A DNA stretch of 64,000 bases, taken from assembly GCA_016709335.1 (NCBI GenBank), contig JADJNC010000010.1, positions 97,588 to 161,587 of the forward strand. Reading direction: 5' to 3'. The notes under the pieces are model-generated. The model saw only the letters and a list, made by a program, of their open reading frames with translations, was not told where the DNA came from and did no database searches. Shown here piece after piece: positions 28,062 to 36,277 of the stretch. Both the position numbers and the translations under genes were made by a program. The DNA is from Candidatus Propionivibrio dominans (lineage in GTDB: Bacteria; Pseudomonadota; Gammaproteobacteria; Burkholderiales; Rhodocyclaceae). The first letter of the stretch is position 1. The number at the start of each line of letters is the position of its first letter.

Positions 28062-28681
28062 AATCCTTTCTCATCGCCAATCCCAAGGGCGGCTCGGGTA
28101 AATCGACGCTGGCCACCAACCTGGCCGGTTATTTTGCCCGCTGCGGCCATCAGGTCATGCTCGGGGATACCGACCGTCAGCAATCGGCGCGGGAATGGCT
28201 TCAACTGCGGGCGGACGCCTTGCCGCCGATCAGGAACTGGGACATCGAGAAGGAATTGCCGGCACGCCCGCCAAAGGGCACGACCCACGTTGTGCTCGAT
28301 AGCGCGGCGGGCCTGCACGGCAAGGCGCTCGAACGAATGCTCAAGCAGGTCAGCCGGGTTATCGTTCCGGTGCTGCCTTCGCTGTTCGACATTCTGGCGA
28401 CCCGGCATTTCCTCGAAACCCTTCTCGCAGAAAAAGCCGTGCGCAAGGCACACACCTTTGTTGCCGTGTGCGGCATGCGCGTCGATGCGCGCACGCGAGC
28501 TGCGGGCGAGCTGGAGCGCTTTCTGGGCGCCTACGAGCTGCCCGTCCTGGCTTACCTGCGGGATACGCAACTCTATGTGCAACTGGTCGCCAACGGCATG
28601 ACCCTCTTCGATTTAACGCCGGCGCGTGCCGAGAAGGACATCGAACAGTGGCAGCCGATCCTCGACTGGGTGAACGAATAG
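28058..28681 (+). CDS. ParA/MinD-like P-loop ATPase, orphan
   Basis: Deviant Walker A ATPase of the ParA superfamily, 207 aa. The N-terminus is KSFLIANPKGGSGKSTLATN (residues 2-21) with the signature lysine. DTDRQQSAREWLQLR is the Walker A' region, and VVLDSAAGLHGKALE the Walker B. Such ATPases position plasmids, chemoreceptors or other cargo. It has no parB or centromere partner, and overlaps the TAXI gene (ATGA), which suggests it works with that membrane protein. Confidence 0.85.
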   Translation: MKSFLIANPKGGSGKSTLATNLAGYFARCGHQVMLGDTDRQQSAREWLQLRADALPPIRNWDIEKELPARPPKGTTHVVLDSAAGLHGKALERMLKQVSRVIVPVLPSLFDILATRHFLETLLAEKAVRKAHTFVAVCGMRVDARTRAAGELERFLGAYELPVLAYLRDTQLYVQLVANGMTLFDLTPARAEKDIEQWQPILDWVNE

Positions 28682-28872
28682 CGACCCCCTGATTTTTCGT
28701 TTGCGCGGGCCTGGCGACGGCTGCTGTGCTTGACGTACAGGGAATCCGCAGGGCGATGGAAAACCTGGTTTGCCCGCTTGAAACGGCGAACTCTGTTTCG
28801 CTAAAACTTTTCTCAGGAAGGCAACTCAAAATACTGGTGTAAAACGTCTGGATTCTTCGCAAGGAGCCGAAC

Positions 28873-29568
28873 ATGATCAAACTTCGCCCGAGTGCTTCGC
28901 GTGGCTTTGCCGACCATGGCTGGCTGGTGGCGCGCCACAGTTTTTCCTTTGCCGACTACTTCGATCCGGCTGAGAAGGGTTGGGGAGTTCTGCGTGTGAT
29001 CAATGAGGATCGAGTAGCACCCGGCAGGGGGTTCGGCAAGCACGGTCATCGTGACATGGAGATAATCACCTACGTCATCGCAGGGGTACTTGAACATCGC
29101 GACAGCCTGGGCAATGGCGAACTGATCCGGCCGGGTGAGGTGCAACGCATGAGTGCGGGCAGCGGAATCCGCCACAGTGAATTCAACCCCTCGCAGAGCG
29201 AGACAACGCACCTGCTGCAGATCTGGATCGAGCCGCGTGAACTGGGTATCGCGCCCGGCTACGAGCAACAGCCGCTGGCCCCGGCGCGCAACGCCTGGCG
29301 CCTGATCGCTTCACCCGATGCGGCACAGGGCAGTACGCTGATTCATCAGGATGCGAGAATTTACGCCACGCAACTCGATCCAGGTACAGATCTTGACTTC
29401 CAGCTCGACCCGCAACGGCTGTCCTACGTGCATCTGGTGCGCGGTCGTCTGACATTGAACGGTGTCGAGATGAGTTCCGGTGACGGCGCCAAGATCGCCA
29501 CCGAATCCTTGCTGCACTTTATCGCCGCAGAGGACAGCGAAATCCTGCTGTTTGATTTGCCGGGTTGA
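28873..29568 (+). CDS. Pirin-family bicupin protein (YhhW type)
   Basis: 231 aa with the pirin layout: N-terminal cupin carrying the metal site GFGKHGHRDMEIITYVIAG (about 55-73) and RMSAGSGIRHSEFNP, followed by a C-terminal cupin. E. coli YhhW has quercetin 2,3-dioxygenase activity in vitro; the in vivo role is unclear. The ATG at 28873 has AGGAG upstream. Stands alone; the 190 bp before it hold no gene. Confidence 0.92.
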   Translation: MIKLRPSASRGFADHGWLVARHSFSFADYFDPAEKGWGVLRVINEDRVAPGRGFGKHGHRDMEIITYVIAGVLEHRDSLGNGELIRPGEVQRMSAGSGIRHSEFNPSQSETTHLLQIWIEPRELGIAPGYEQQPLAPARNAWRLIASPDAAQGSTLIHQDARIYATQLDPGTDLDFQLDPQRLSYVHLVRGRLTLNGVEMSSGDGAKIATESLLHFIAAEDSEILLFDLPG

Positions 29569-29728
29569 TGATTGCCGGCAGATCGGCAAGCTCGCCTTCG
29601 CTATCCTTTTCTGACGCCTGCCGTGCCGGAATTTACGCAGCATGCGTTGCAGGCCTTGACCCGGCTTGTGCCCGAACAGGCGAGCTATTTAGAGTCCATA
29701 GGCAGCGGCGTCAGAGTAAAATGCCGGG

Positions 29729-32700
29729 ATGCCCGAGCAATGCGTTTCGCCCCCCTTCGTCCACCTTCGTCTGCACAGCGAATACTCTGTCACCGATGGC
29801 ATCGTTCGACTTGACGATGCCGTTGCGCGAGCCGTCACTTGCGGCATGCCGGCGCTGGCGCTCACCGATCTGGCCAACTTCTTCGGGCTGGTCAAGTTCT
29901 ATACCTCAGCGCGCAGCAAGGGCGTCAAGCCCGTGCTCGGCAGCGATATTTTCCTGGCCAACGAAGCGGATCCCGAGCGCCCGTATCGACTGCTTCTGCT
30001 GTGCCGCTCGCGCCAGGGCTACCGCCAGCTTTGCGAGCTGTTGTCGCGTGCCTACCTGGCGCCGCGACTGCGCGGGCGCGCCGAAATCACGCGTCAGATG
30101 CTGCACGACGTCGGCGTCGATGGGCTGATCGCTCTCTCCGGCGCAGCTTGTGGCGATGTCGGCGATTCCCTGCTGCAGGGCAACAGGAAGCAGGCGGCCA
30201 GCCGTGCCCGCTACTGGGCGGGCCTGTTCCCCGGCGCCTTCTATCTCGAGGTGCAGCGTGCGCACCCGCGCGGTCAGGCGCAGCAGGAGTCCCTGCTGGC
30301 AGCAACCGCCGGTCTGGCGGCCGATCTGGGGCTGCCGCTGGTGGCCACGCATCCGATCCAGTTCCTTGAGCGCGACGACTTCAAGGCGCACGAAGCTCGC
30401 GTCTGCATTGCCGAGGGCTATATGCTGGCCGACCGGCGACGTCCGAAGCTGTACACCGAAGAGCAATACTTCAAGTCAGCGGAAGAGATGGCGGAACTGT
30501 TTTCGGATCTGCCGGAAGCGCTGGAAAACTCGCTCGAGATCGCCAAACGCTGCAATCTGCAAATCACGCTCGGCAAAAACTATCTGCCCGATTTCCCGAC
30601 TCCGGAAGGCGTCACACTCGACGACTTCCTGTGTCAGGAAGCCGTTCGCGGGCTTGAGATTCGCTTGCAGTACCTGTTTCCCGACCTCGCCGAACGCGAG
30701 CGACAGCGAGCAAGCTACGAGGCCCGGCTGAAGATCGAGACGGAAACCATCGTGCAGATGGGCTTCCCCGGTTACTTCCTGATCGTCGCCGACTTCATTA
30801 ACTGGGCGAAGAACAACGGCGTCCCGGTCGGCCCCGGGCGCGGGTCGGGCGCCGGTTCGCTGGTCGCTTACTCATTGGGCATTACCGATCTCGATCCGCT
30901 GCGTTACGCGCTGCTTTTCGAGCGCTTTCTGAATCCGGAACGGGTGTCGATGCCCGACTTCGATATCGACTTCTGCCAGGACAAGCGCTGGCGGGTCATC
31001 GAATACGTGCGCGAAAAATACGGCGCAGCAGCGGTGTCGCAGATTGCCACCTTCGGCACCCTGTCGTCGAAGGCGGTGATTCGCGACGTCGGGCGCGTGC
31101 TTGATCTGCCGTACAACTTCTGCGATCAGCTTTCGAAACTGATCCCGCTTGAAACCAACAAGCCGCTCTCGCTGGCCAGGGCCATCGAGGCCGAACCGCA
31201 GCTCAAGGCCAGGATCGAAGAGGGCGAGGACGTTCGCGACCTGTTCGATCTGGCCAGCCGCCTCGAAGATCTGGTGCGCAACGTCGGCATGCATGCCGGC
31301 GGCGTACTCATTGCGCCGGGCAAACTCACCGACTTCTGCCCGCTTTATTCGGCCGACGGCGGCGGCTCGGTCATTTCGCAGTTCGACAAGGATGACGTCG
31401 AGAAAGTCGGCCTGGTCAAGTTCGACTTCCTCGGATTGCGCAACCTGACCATCATCAAGCTCGCCGTCGATTACGTCGAACAACTCACCGGGCAGCGCCC
31501 CGATCTGGAAGCGCTGAGCTTTGACGATCCGCGCGCCTATCAGATTCTCAAGGAGGCCAACACCACGGCGATCTTCCAGGTCGAATCCGAAGGCATGAAG
31601 AAGCTGCTCAAGAAGCTGGCACCCGATCGCTTCGAGGACATCATCGCTGTACTCGCGCTCTATCGTCCCGGCCCGCTGGGTTCGGGAATGGTCGATGACT
31701 TCATCCTGCGCAAGAAAGGCCAGCAGAGGATCGACTATTTCATCGACGATCTGAAGGGTTGTCTTGAACCGACTTATGGCGTCATCGTGTACCAGGAGCA
31801 GGTGATGCAGATCGCCCAGATCATCGGCGGTTACTCGCTCGGTGGCGCCGACCTGCTGCGCCGCGCGATGGGCAAGAAGAAGGCCGAGGATATGGCACTG
31901 CACCGCGACCTGATGCGCGAGGGAGCAAAGCAGAAAGGCTATGACGAAAAGCTGGCGATGCAGCTTTTCGACCTGATGGAAAAGTTTGCCGAGTACGGCT
32001 TCAACAAGTCGCACACGGCTGCCTATGCCGTGGTCACCTATCACACCGCCTGGCTCAAGGCGCACCACTGTTCGGCTTTCATCGCCGCGACGCTGTCGTC
32101 GGACATGGACAACACCGATTCGGTGAAGATCTTTTTCGACGATGCCATTGCCAACAATCTGACCGTGCTTGGGCCGGATGTGAACGCTTCGGATTACCGC
32201 TTCACGCCGGTCGATCGCAGCACCATTCGCTATGGTCTGGGTGCCGTCAAGGGCACCGGCGAGCAGGCGGTGACCTCGATTCTCAAGGCGCGCCAGAGTG
32301 ATGGACACTTCAAGGACCTGTTTGACTTCTGCCAGCGCGTTGACAAGCGCATGGTCAACCGGCGCACCGTTGAAGCCCTGGTTCGTGCCGGAGCATTCGA
32401 TTCGCTTGACGATCACCGGGCGCGCCTGATGGCTTCCGTCGGCATCGCCATGGAAGCGGCCGAACAGGCGGAGCGCAATTCAATGCAGGTCAGCCTGTTC
32501 GATGTGTTTGACAGTGCCACCAGTGCGCAACACGCAGCGCAATACCGTGAAGCACCCCGCTGGAAGGAAAGGCAAAAGCTGACCGAGGAAAAGCTGGCCC
32601 TTGGCTTCTTCTTTTCGGGTCACCCCTTCCATGGTTTCAAGGCCGAGGTTTCGCGCTTCGCGCGCAAACCGCTGGCAGCGCTGGAAGCCCGGAAGGAGCC

Positions 32701-33217
32701 GCAACTGCTGGCCGGCCTCGTGGTCGGCGTGCGTACCAAGTTCACTTCGCGCGGCAAAATGGCTTTTGTGCAGATCGACGACGGCACCAGCTCGCTTGAA
32801 GTCTCGGTTTTCAACGAAATTTTTGAAGCCGAACGCGCCAAGATCAAAGATGACGAGGTGCTGATCGTCGAGGGCAAGGTGCAGCGCGATGACTTTGCCG
32901 GCGAAGGCAAGGTACGCGTCATTGCCGAGCGACTGCTGACGCTTGCCGAGGCGCGCGGTCGCTTTGCCAAGTATCTGAGACTATCGCTCAACGGTCAGGC
33001 CAGCGGGCCGAATGCACAGGCTGCCGTACAGCGTCTGCGCGCCTTGCTGGCGCCCTACACCCCCGGCAATTGCCCGGTTCGTCTGGCCTACCGCAACGCC
33101 GACGCGATCTGCGAACTGGCACTCGGGGACACTAGCCGGGTACGCCTCGAAGACGATTTGCTGGCGGCGCTGGGCGACTGGCTGAGCAGCGAAAATGTCA
33201 GCATCGATTACAGCTAG
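29729..33217 (+). CDS. dnaE: DNA polymerase III alpha subunit
   Basis: Replicative polymerase, 1162 aa (E. coli 1160). The PHP domain begins FVHLRLHSEYSVTDGIVRLD (about residues 10-29). The catalytic palm shows GPGRGSGAGSLVAYSLGIT and PDFDIDFCQDKR, carrying the first two aspartates, with more palm residues at FDFLGLRNLTII. Then come the thumb/fingers (MGKKKAEDM, FNKSHTAAYA), and a C-terminal OB fold (KMAFVQIDDGTSSLEVSVF) plus a tau-binding tail. Complete. The ATG at 29729 follows 160 bp with no clear gene. Confidence 0.98.
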   Translation: MPEQCVSPPFVHLRLHSEYSVTDGIVRLDDAVARAVTCGMPALALTDLANFFGLVKFYTSARSKGVKPVLGSDIFLANEADPERPYRLLLLCRSRQGYRQLCELLSRAYLAPRLRGRAEITRQMLHDVGVDGLIALSGAACGDVGDSLLQGNRKQAASRARYWAGLFPGAFYLEVQRAHPRGQAQQESLLAATAGLAADLGLPLVATHPIQFLERDDFKAHEARVCIAEGYMLADRRRPKLYTEEQYFKSAEEMAELFSDLPEALENSLEIAKRCNLQITLGKNYLPDFPTPEGVTLDDFLCQEAVRGLEIRLQYLFPDLAERERQRASYEARLKIETETIVQMGFPGYFLIVADFINWAKNNGVPVGPGRGSGAGSLVAYSLGITDLDPLRYALLFERFLNPERVSMPDFDIDFCQDKRWRVIEYVREKYGAAAVSQIATFGTLSSKAVIRDVGRVLDLPYNFCDQLSKLIPLETNKPLSLARAIEAEPQLKARIEEGEDVRDLFDLASRLEDLVRNVGMHAGGVLIAPGKLTDFCPLYSADGGGSVISQFDKDDVEKVGLVKFDFLGLRNLTIIKLAVDYVEQLTGQRPDLEALSFDDPRAYQILKEANTTAIFQVESEGMKKLLKKLAPDRFEDIIAVLALYRPGPLGSGMVDDFILRKKGQQRIDYFIDDLKGCLEPTYGVIVYQEQVMQIAQIIGGYSLGGADLLRRAMGKKKAEDMALHRDLMREGAKQKGYDEKLAMQLFDLMEKFAEYGFNKSHTAAYAVVTYHTAWLKAHHCSAFIAATLSSDMDNTDSVKIFFDDAIANNLTVLGPDVNASDYRFTPVDRSTIRYGLGAVKGTGEQAVTSILKARQSDGHFKDLFDFCQRVDKRMVNRRTVEALVRAGAFDSLDDHRARLMASVGIAMEAAEQAERNSMQVSLFDVFDSATSAQHAAQYREAPRWKERQKLTEEKLALGFFFSGHPFHGFKAEVSRFARKPLAALEARKEPQLLAGLVVGVRTKFTSRGKMAFVQIDDGTSSLEVSVFNEIFEAERAKIKDDEVLIVEGKVQRDDFAGEGKVRVIAERLLTLAEARGRFAKYLRLSLNGQASGPNAQAAVQRLRALLAPYTPGNCPVRLAYRNADAICELALGDTSRVRLEDDLLAALGDWLSSENVSIDYS

Positions 33218-33247
33218 AAATTACATGCCTGAGCGAAGGAAACATCG

Positions 33248-33517
33248 ATGAACCTGATTCCCCTGCGCCGGATCGCCGGCCTCTTTCTGGCCAGCCTGTT
33301 GCTGGCCGCGTGTGGCAGTCAACTCAGCATGGAGAATTACAATAAGCTTAAAGTCGGCCAGTCTTACGAGGAGGTCAGGAAAATCATCGGCGAGCCGGCG
33401 CGTTGCGATGAAATGCTGGGAATTCGTACCTGCATCTGGGGTGAAGAGAAGCAGGGCATCACGATCAATTTTGTTGCCGGTCAGGTGATGTTGCTGTCAG
33501 CCACGAATATCAAGTAA
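33248..33517 (+). CDS. Small BamE/SmpA-like lipoprotein
   Basis: 89 aa, lipoprotein signal with LAAC (Cys 21), then a short alpha-beta domain with the pattern YNKLKVGQSYEEVRKIIGEP and CIWGEE, resembling DUF3862 / BamE-like folds. Likely periplasmic outer-membrane lipoprotein, function unknown. Begins 30 bp after dnaE, with AAGGA upstream of the ATG. Confidence 0.85.
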   Translation: MNLIPLRRIAGLFLASLLLAACGSQLSMENYNKLKVGQSYEEVRKIIGEPARCDEMLGIRTCIWGEEKQGITINFVAGQVMLLSATNIK

Positions 33518-33585
33518 GTTCATGAGCCGCCGGGCTCTGGCGAGTTGTTTTCTGCCGGCTTGTTGAGCGATCCGATTGTCTGACG

Positions 33586-33616
33586 TAAAAAAGCCGAACC
33601 AGGAGTTCGGCTTTGA
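33586..33616 (-). terminator. Rho-independent terminator of the Yip1 gene
   Basis: Stem AAAGCCGAAC / GTTCGGCTTT read on the minus strand ends in a T run, 35 bp after the Yip1-family stop. It could also slow plus-strand transcripts from the small lipoprotein gene. Confidence 0.75.
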
Positions 33617-33650
33617 CCCGGGGCCGGGGGCGGGACCCGGCGTAGCAGGC

Positions 33651-34439
33651 TCAGTATTTGACGGGGGGCTGGTTGAGCGCCGCCATTTCCTTCAGGGCCT
33701 GTTCAACGGCCGCCTGGTCGCCGGACTGCTGGGCCTTCTCCAGCTTTTTTCCGGCTTCTTCCATGCGTTTGCTCCATTCTTCCATCTTGCCAGTATCGAC
33801 CGTGACGCTACCCTTCGGCGTTTCAATCGACACCATCGGTGCGCGTTCGACGGCGCCCATCTGCAGTGACGGCCCCGGTGTCACGAGCTGGGTGACCGCA
33901 CCGATGATGACGCCGGCGATAATGCCGCAGACTACCAGTACGGCGGTATAGGGCAGTGCCTTTTCCGGCGGCGATTTCATCAGCACCGGAATGCCGAGAA
34001 AGATCAGGTAGATCGAATACAGCGAGGTCAGCAGGCCGAGCATGGCAAGCGCTGGAATCAATGAGAACAGGCCGCCGATCATCCCCGCCGTGCTGCTGTA
34101 CGCTACGAGTTTGAATGCCATCATCGGGTCTTTCTGGCCACCGAACGTCGGGGCCAGTGCATCGGCAATGAGGGACAGTACAAAAATCATGACCAGCGAC
34201 AGAACGTAACCGACAATCATATTGACCAGGCCACTGACCAGCGGAATGCGTATTGTCATCCCCATGGCACTGACTCCGATCAGCGACATGCCAATAAACC
34301 CGGCGATAGCAGGGATCAGCGCGAGAATCATGATGTACTGCGTATAGAGTGAAGCGGTATCGGCCGGCTCGGCCTCGATGACAGGCCACGTTTGCTTCGG
34401 CGCAAGCAGGATTTCCTTGACACGCTGGACGAGATTCAT
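33651..34439 (-). CDS. Yip1-family integral membrane protein
   Basis: 262 aa with five hydrophobic segments between about residues 30 and 190, beginning with the Yip1 family N-terminus LVQRVKEILLAPKQTWPVIE. After the membrane region a C-terminal soluble part (about 195-262) is Lys/Gln/Glu-rich, likely helical. Yip1-like bacterial proteins are inner-membrane proteins of unknown function. Single gene between two terminators. Confidence 0.88.
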   Translation of the reverse strand: MNLVQRVKEILLAPKQTWPVIEAEPADTASLYTQYIMILALIPAIAGFIGMSLIGVSAMGMTIRIPLVSGLVNMIVGYVLSLVMIFVLSLIADALAPTFGGQKDPMMAFKLVAYSSTAGMIGGLFSLIPALAMLGLLTSLYSIYLIFLGIPVLMKSPPEKALPYTAVLVVCGIIAGVIIGAVTQLVTPGPSLQMGAVERAPMVSIETPKGSVTVDTGKMEEWSKRMEEAGKKLEKAQQSGDQAAVEQALKEMAALNQPPVKY

Positions 34440-34542
34440 GATCTGCCTTTCATAAACGGTTTGAATGGGAAGACGGAATACATAAACGCAACAAGCATAC
34501 TCTTCTTTGATGCATTTGAGAGGGTAGTGTTGTTGTCAAAGA

Positions 34543-34578
34543 GAAAGCCCCGTCTGCGCAAGCGCAGACGGGGCTTTC
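34543..34578 (-). terminator. Terminator after ahpC
   Basis: Perfect 17-bp stem (GAAAGCCCCGTCTGCGC and its inverse) with a 2-base spacer, 42 bp after the ahpC stop on the minus strand. Confidence 0.85.
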
Positions 34579-34619
34579 CAGGTCCAGTGGCGCCGATGCT
34601 TCAGCGCCAGCGTCGGTGC

Positions 34620-35222
34620 TTACAGTTCCTTGGCATGGGCTGCCAGATACTCAGCAACGCCTGATGTCGAAGCCTTCATGCCGGCCTTGCCCTTGCTCCA
34701 GCCGGCCGGGCAGACTTCACCATGCTCTTCGGTAAATTGCAGGGCATCGACCATGCGCAGCATTTCGTCGACATTGCGTCCGAGCGGAAGGTCGTTGACC
34801 ACCTGGTGGCGAACGGTGCCCTTCTTGTCGATCAGGAAGGAGCCGCGGAAGGCCACACCGGCAGCGCCGAATTCGACGTCGTAGGCACGGCAGATTTCGT
34901 GCTTGATGTCGGCGATCAGCGGGTACTGAACCTGGCCGATACCGCCATTGTTGACCGGTGTGTTTTTCCAGGCGAGGTGGGTGAACTGCGAGTCGATCGA
35001 GACGCCGATGACTTCGACGCCACGCTGCTTGAATTCGGCAAGACGGTGATCGAAGGCGATCAGTTCGGACGGGCAGACGAAAGTGAAGTCGAGCGGGTAG
35101 AAGAAAATGACTGCGTATTTGCCCTTGGTTTCGGTGGACAGCGTGTAATCGCGAATTTCATTGTTGCCCATGACGGCAGTTGCCGTGAAATCGGGGGCTT
35201 GCTTGCTGACGAGAACGGCCAT
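34620..35222 (-). CDS. ahpC: Typical 2-Cys peroxiredoxin (AhpC/Prx1)
   Basis: Thiol peroxidase reducing hydrogen peroxide and organic hydroperoxides, 200 aa. The peroxidatic cysteine lies in FYPLDFTFVCPSE (about residue 50) and the resolving cysteine in EEHGEVCPAGW (about residue 172). The C-terminal YLAAHAKEL helix resembles the YF-type motif position of sensitive Prx. No ahpF nearby, so reduction probably uses thioredoxin. The ATG at 35222 has AAGGAGA upstream. Confidence 0.96.
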   Translation of the reverse strand: MAVLVSKQAPDFTATAVMGNNEIRDYTLSTETKGKYAVIFFYPLDFTFVCPSELIAFDHRLAEFKQRGVEVIGVSIDSQFTHLAWKNTPVNNGGIGQVQYPLIADIKHEICRAYDVEFGAAGVAFRGSFLIDKKGTVRHQVVNDLPLGRNVDEMLRMVDALQFTEEHGEVCPAGWSKGKAGMKASTSGVAEYLAAHAKEL

Positions 35223-35332
35223 GAATATCTCCTTGAAGTGATTTGTTGATTAAAGGTGAGGGAACGAGAAAGGGGCGGGTACCCATTCAGTGTCGTTTAG
35301 TCAGCATAGCGTCTTGGCGAGTTCCCGGCAAA

Positions 35333-35635
35333 TCAAAATGTTGGACGCTGCTTGAATCCGGCCAATGTGTCCTGGTTTTCAGAATTGGGTTCGTCGGTGC
35401 TGAAGATGCGCTCGACACGCGCGCTGGGCGGGCCGCGATAAGCCCAGGCGGTCAGTGCGTCGACCGCCTCCGGCGTACCGTAAATCAGGGCTTCGACGCT
35501 GCCGTCACGGCGGTTGCGTACCCAGCCACTGAGCCCCAGTGCCTTTGCTTCGGCACTGAGCGACCAGCGGTAACCAACACCCTGGACGCGACCGTAGATG
35601 GCCAGGCGTCGAGTCAGATACGTCTTGTCAGTCAT
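35333..35635 (-). CDS. acyP: Acylphosphatase
   Basis: Hydrolyses acyl phosphates; 100 aa with the full fold. Key residues: IYGRVQGVGYRWSLSAEAKA (phosphate-binding cradle with the catalytic Arg) and LSGWVRNRRDGSVEALIYG (catalytic Asn in the NxxDGxV context). The ATG at 35635 fits family length. Single gene downstream of a hairpin repeat. Confidence 0.93.
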   Translation of the reverse strand: MTDKTYLTRRLAIYGRVQGVGYRWSLSAEAKALGLSGWVRNRRDGSVEALIYGTPEAVDALTAWAYRGPPSARVERIFSTDEPNSENQDTLAGFKQRPTF

Positions 35636-35657
35636 GGTCAAAAGGCGAAGGTAAAAA

Positions 35658-35728
35658 GCCTCACCACCAAGGCACCAAGGCATGCAAAGTGAAAATCTTG
35701 TTCTTCTTGGTGACTTGGTGGTGAGGCA
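35658..35728. repeat. Hairpin repeat between hyf-like operon and acyP
   Basis: Left arm GCCTCACCACCAAGGCACC and right inverse arm CTTGGTGACTTGGTGGTGAGGC, loop of about 25 bp. It is read from the 3' side of the hyf-like operon and may act as a transcript stabiliser or terminator; also related in letters to the tract at 14809-14850. Confidence 0.6.
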
Positions 35729-35753
35729 TTTGAATTTGGCTTCCGAATCCAGT

Positions 35754-36275
35754 TCAGGTCTCGCTTTTGCCGGGGGCGATGGCGGCCAGGATGCCTTGAA
35801 TCAGTTGCAGCGGAGTCGGCGGGCAGCCGGGTATTGAAACGTCGACCGGGATGACGTTGGCGACCCGCCCGCAGGAGGCGTAACTTTCGCCGAAAATGCC
35901 GCCGGTGCAGCCGCAATCGCCAACCGCGACCACCAGCCTGGGTTCCGGGGTGGCATCGTAGGCCCGTTTGACGGCGACTTCCATGTTCCTGGCGACCGGG
36001 CCAGTGACCAGCAGCAGGTCGGCGTGGCGCGGGCTGGCGGCAAATTTGATGCCGATCGCCTCAAGGTTGTAATAGGGATTGTTCAGGGCGTGGATTTCGA
36101 GCTCGCAGCCGTTGCACGATCCGGCATCGATGTGGCGGATGACCAGCGCGCGGCCGAGCTGCTTGAGTACAGCATCGGAAAGCCGTTGTGTGGTGGCACG
36201 CAAGGCCTCGTCGGCGTCAGGTGCCGGCTCGCTGACGATGCCGGTGCGGAGAATTTGTCTGAGCATCGGGAGCAT
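35754..36275 (-). CDS. hyfI: Hydrogenase-4/NuoB-like small subunit (HyfI-like)
   Basis: Iron-sulphur subunit of a complex-I-like membrane complex, 173 aa. It keeps the four cysteines for the proximal [4Fe-4S] cluster: SCNGCELEI, GDCGCTGGIFGE and PGCPPTP. The ATG at 35275-side alternative is excluded; start at 36275 lies 2 bp after the large-subunit gene. It is the last gene of the operon hyfB-C-E-F-G-I. In true group 4 hydrogenases it passes electrons to or from the [NiFe] subunit; here the partner lacks that site. Confidence 0.9.
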   Translation of the reverse strand: MLPMLRQILRTGIVSEPAPDADEALRATTQRLSDAVLKQLGRALVIRHIDAGSCNGCELEIHALNNPYYNLEAIGIKFAASPRHADLLLVTGPVARNMEVAVKRAYDATPEPRLVVAVGDCGCTGGIFGESYASCGRVANVIPVDVSIPGCPPTPLQLIQGILAAIAPGKSET

Positions 36276-36277
36276 GG

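Noticed and set aside
29569..29728. Small frame before dnaE
   Set aside because: No ribosome site, domain or conserved pattern; treated as intergenic.
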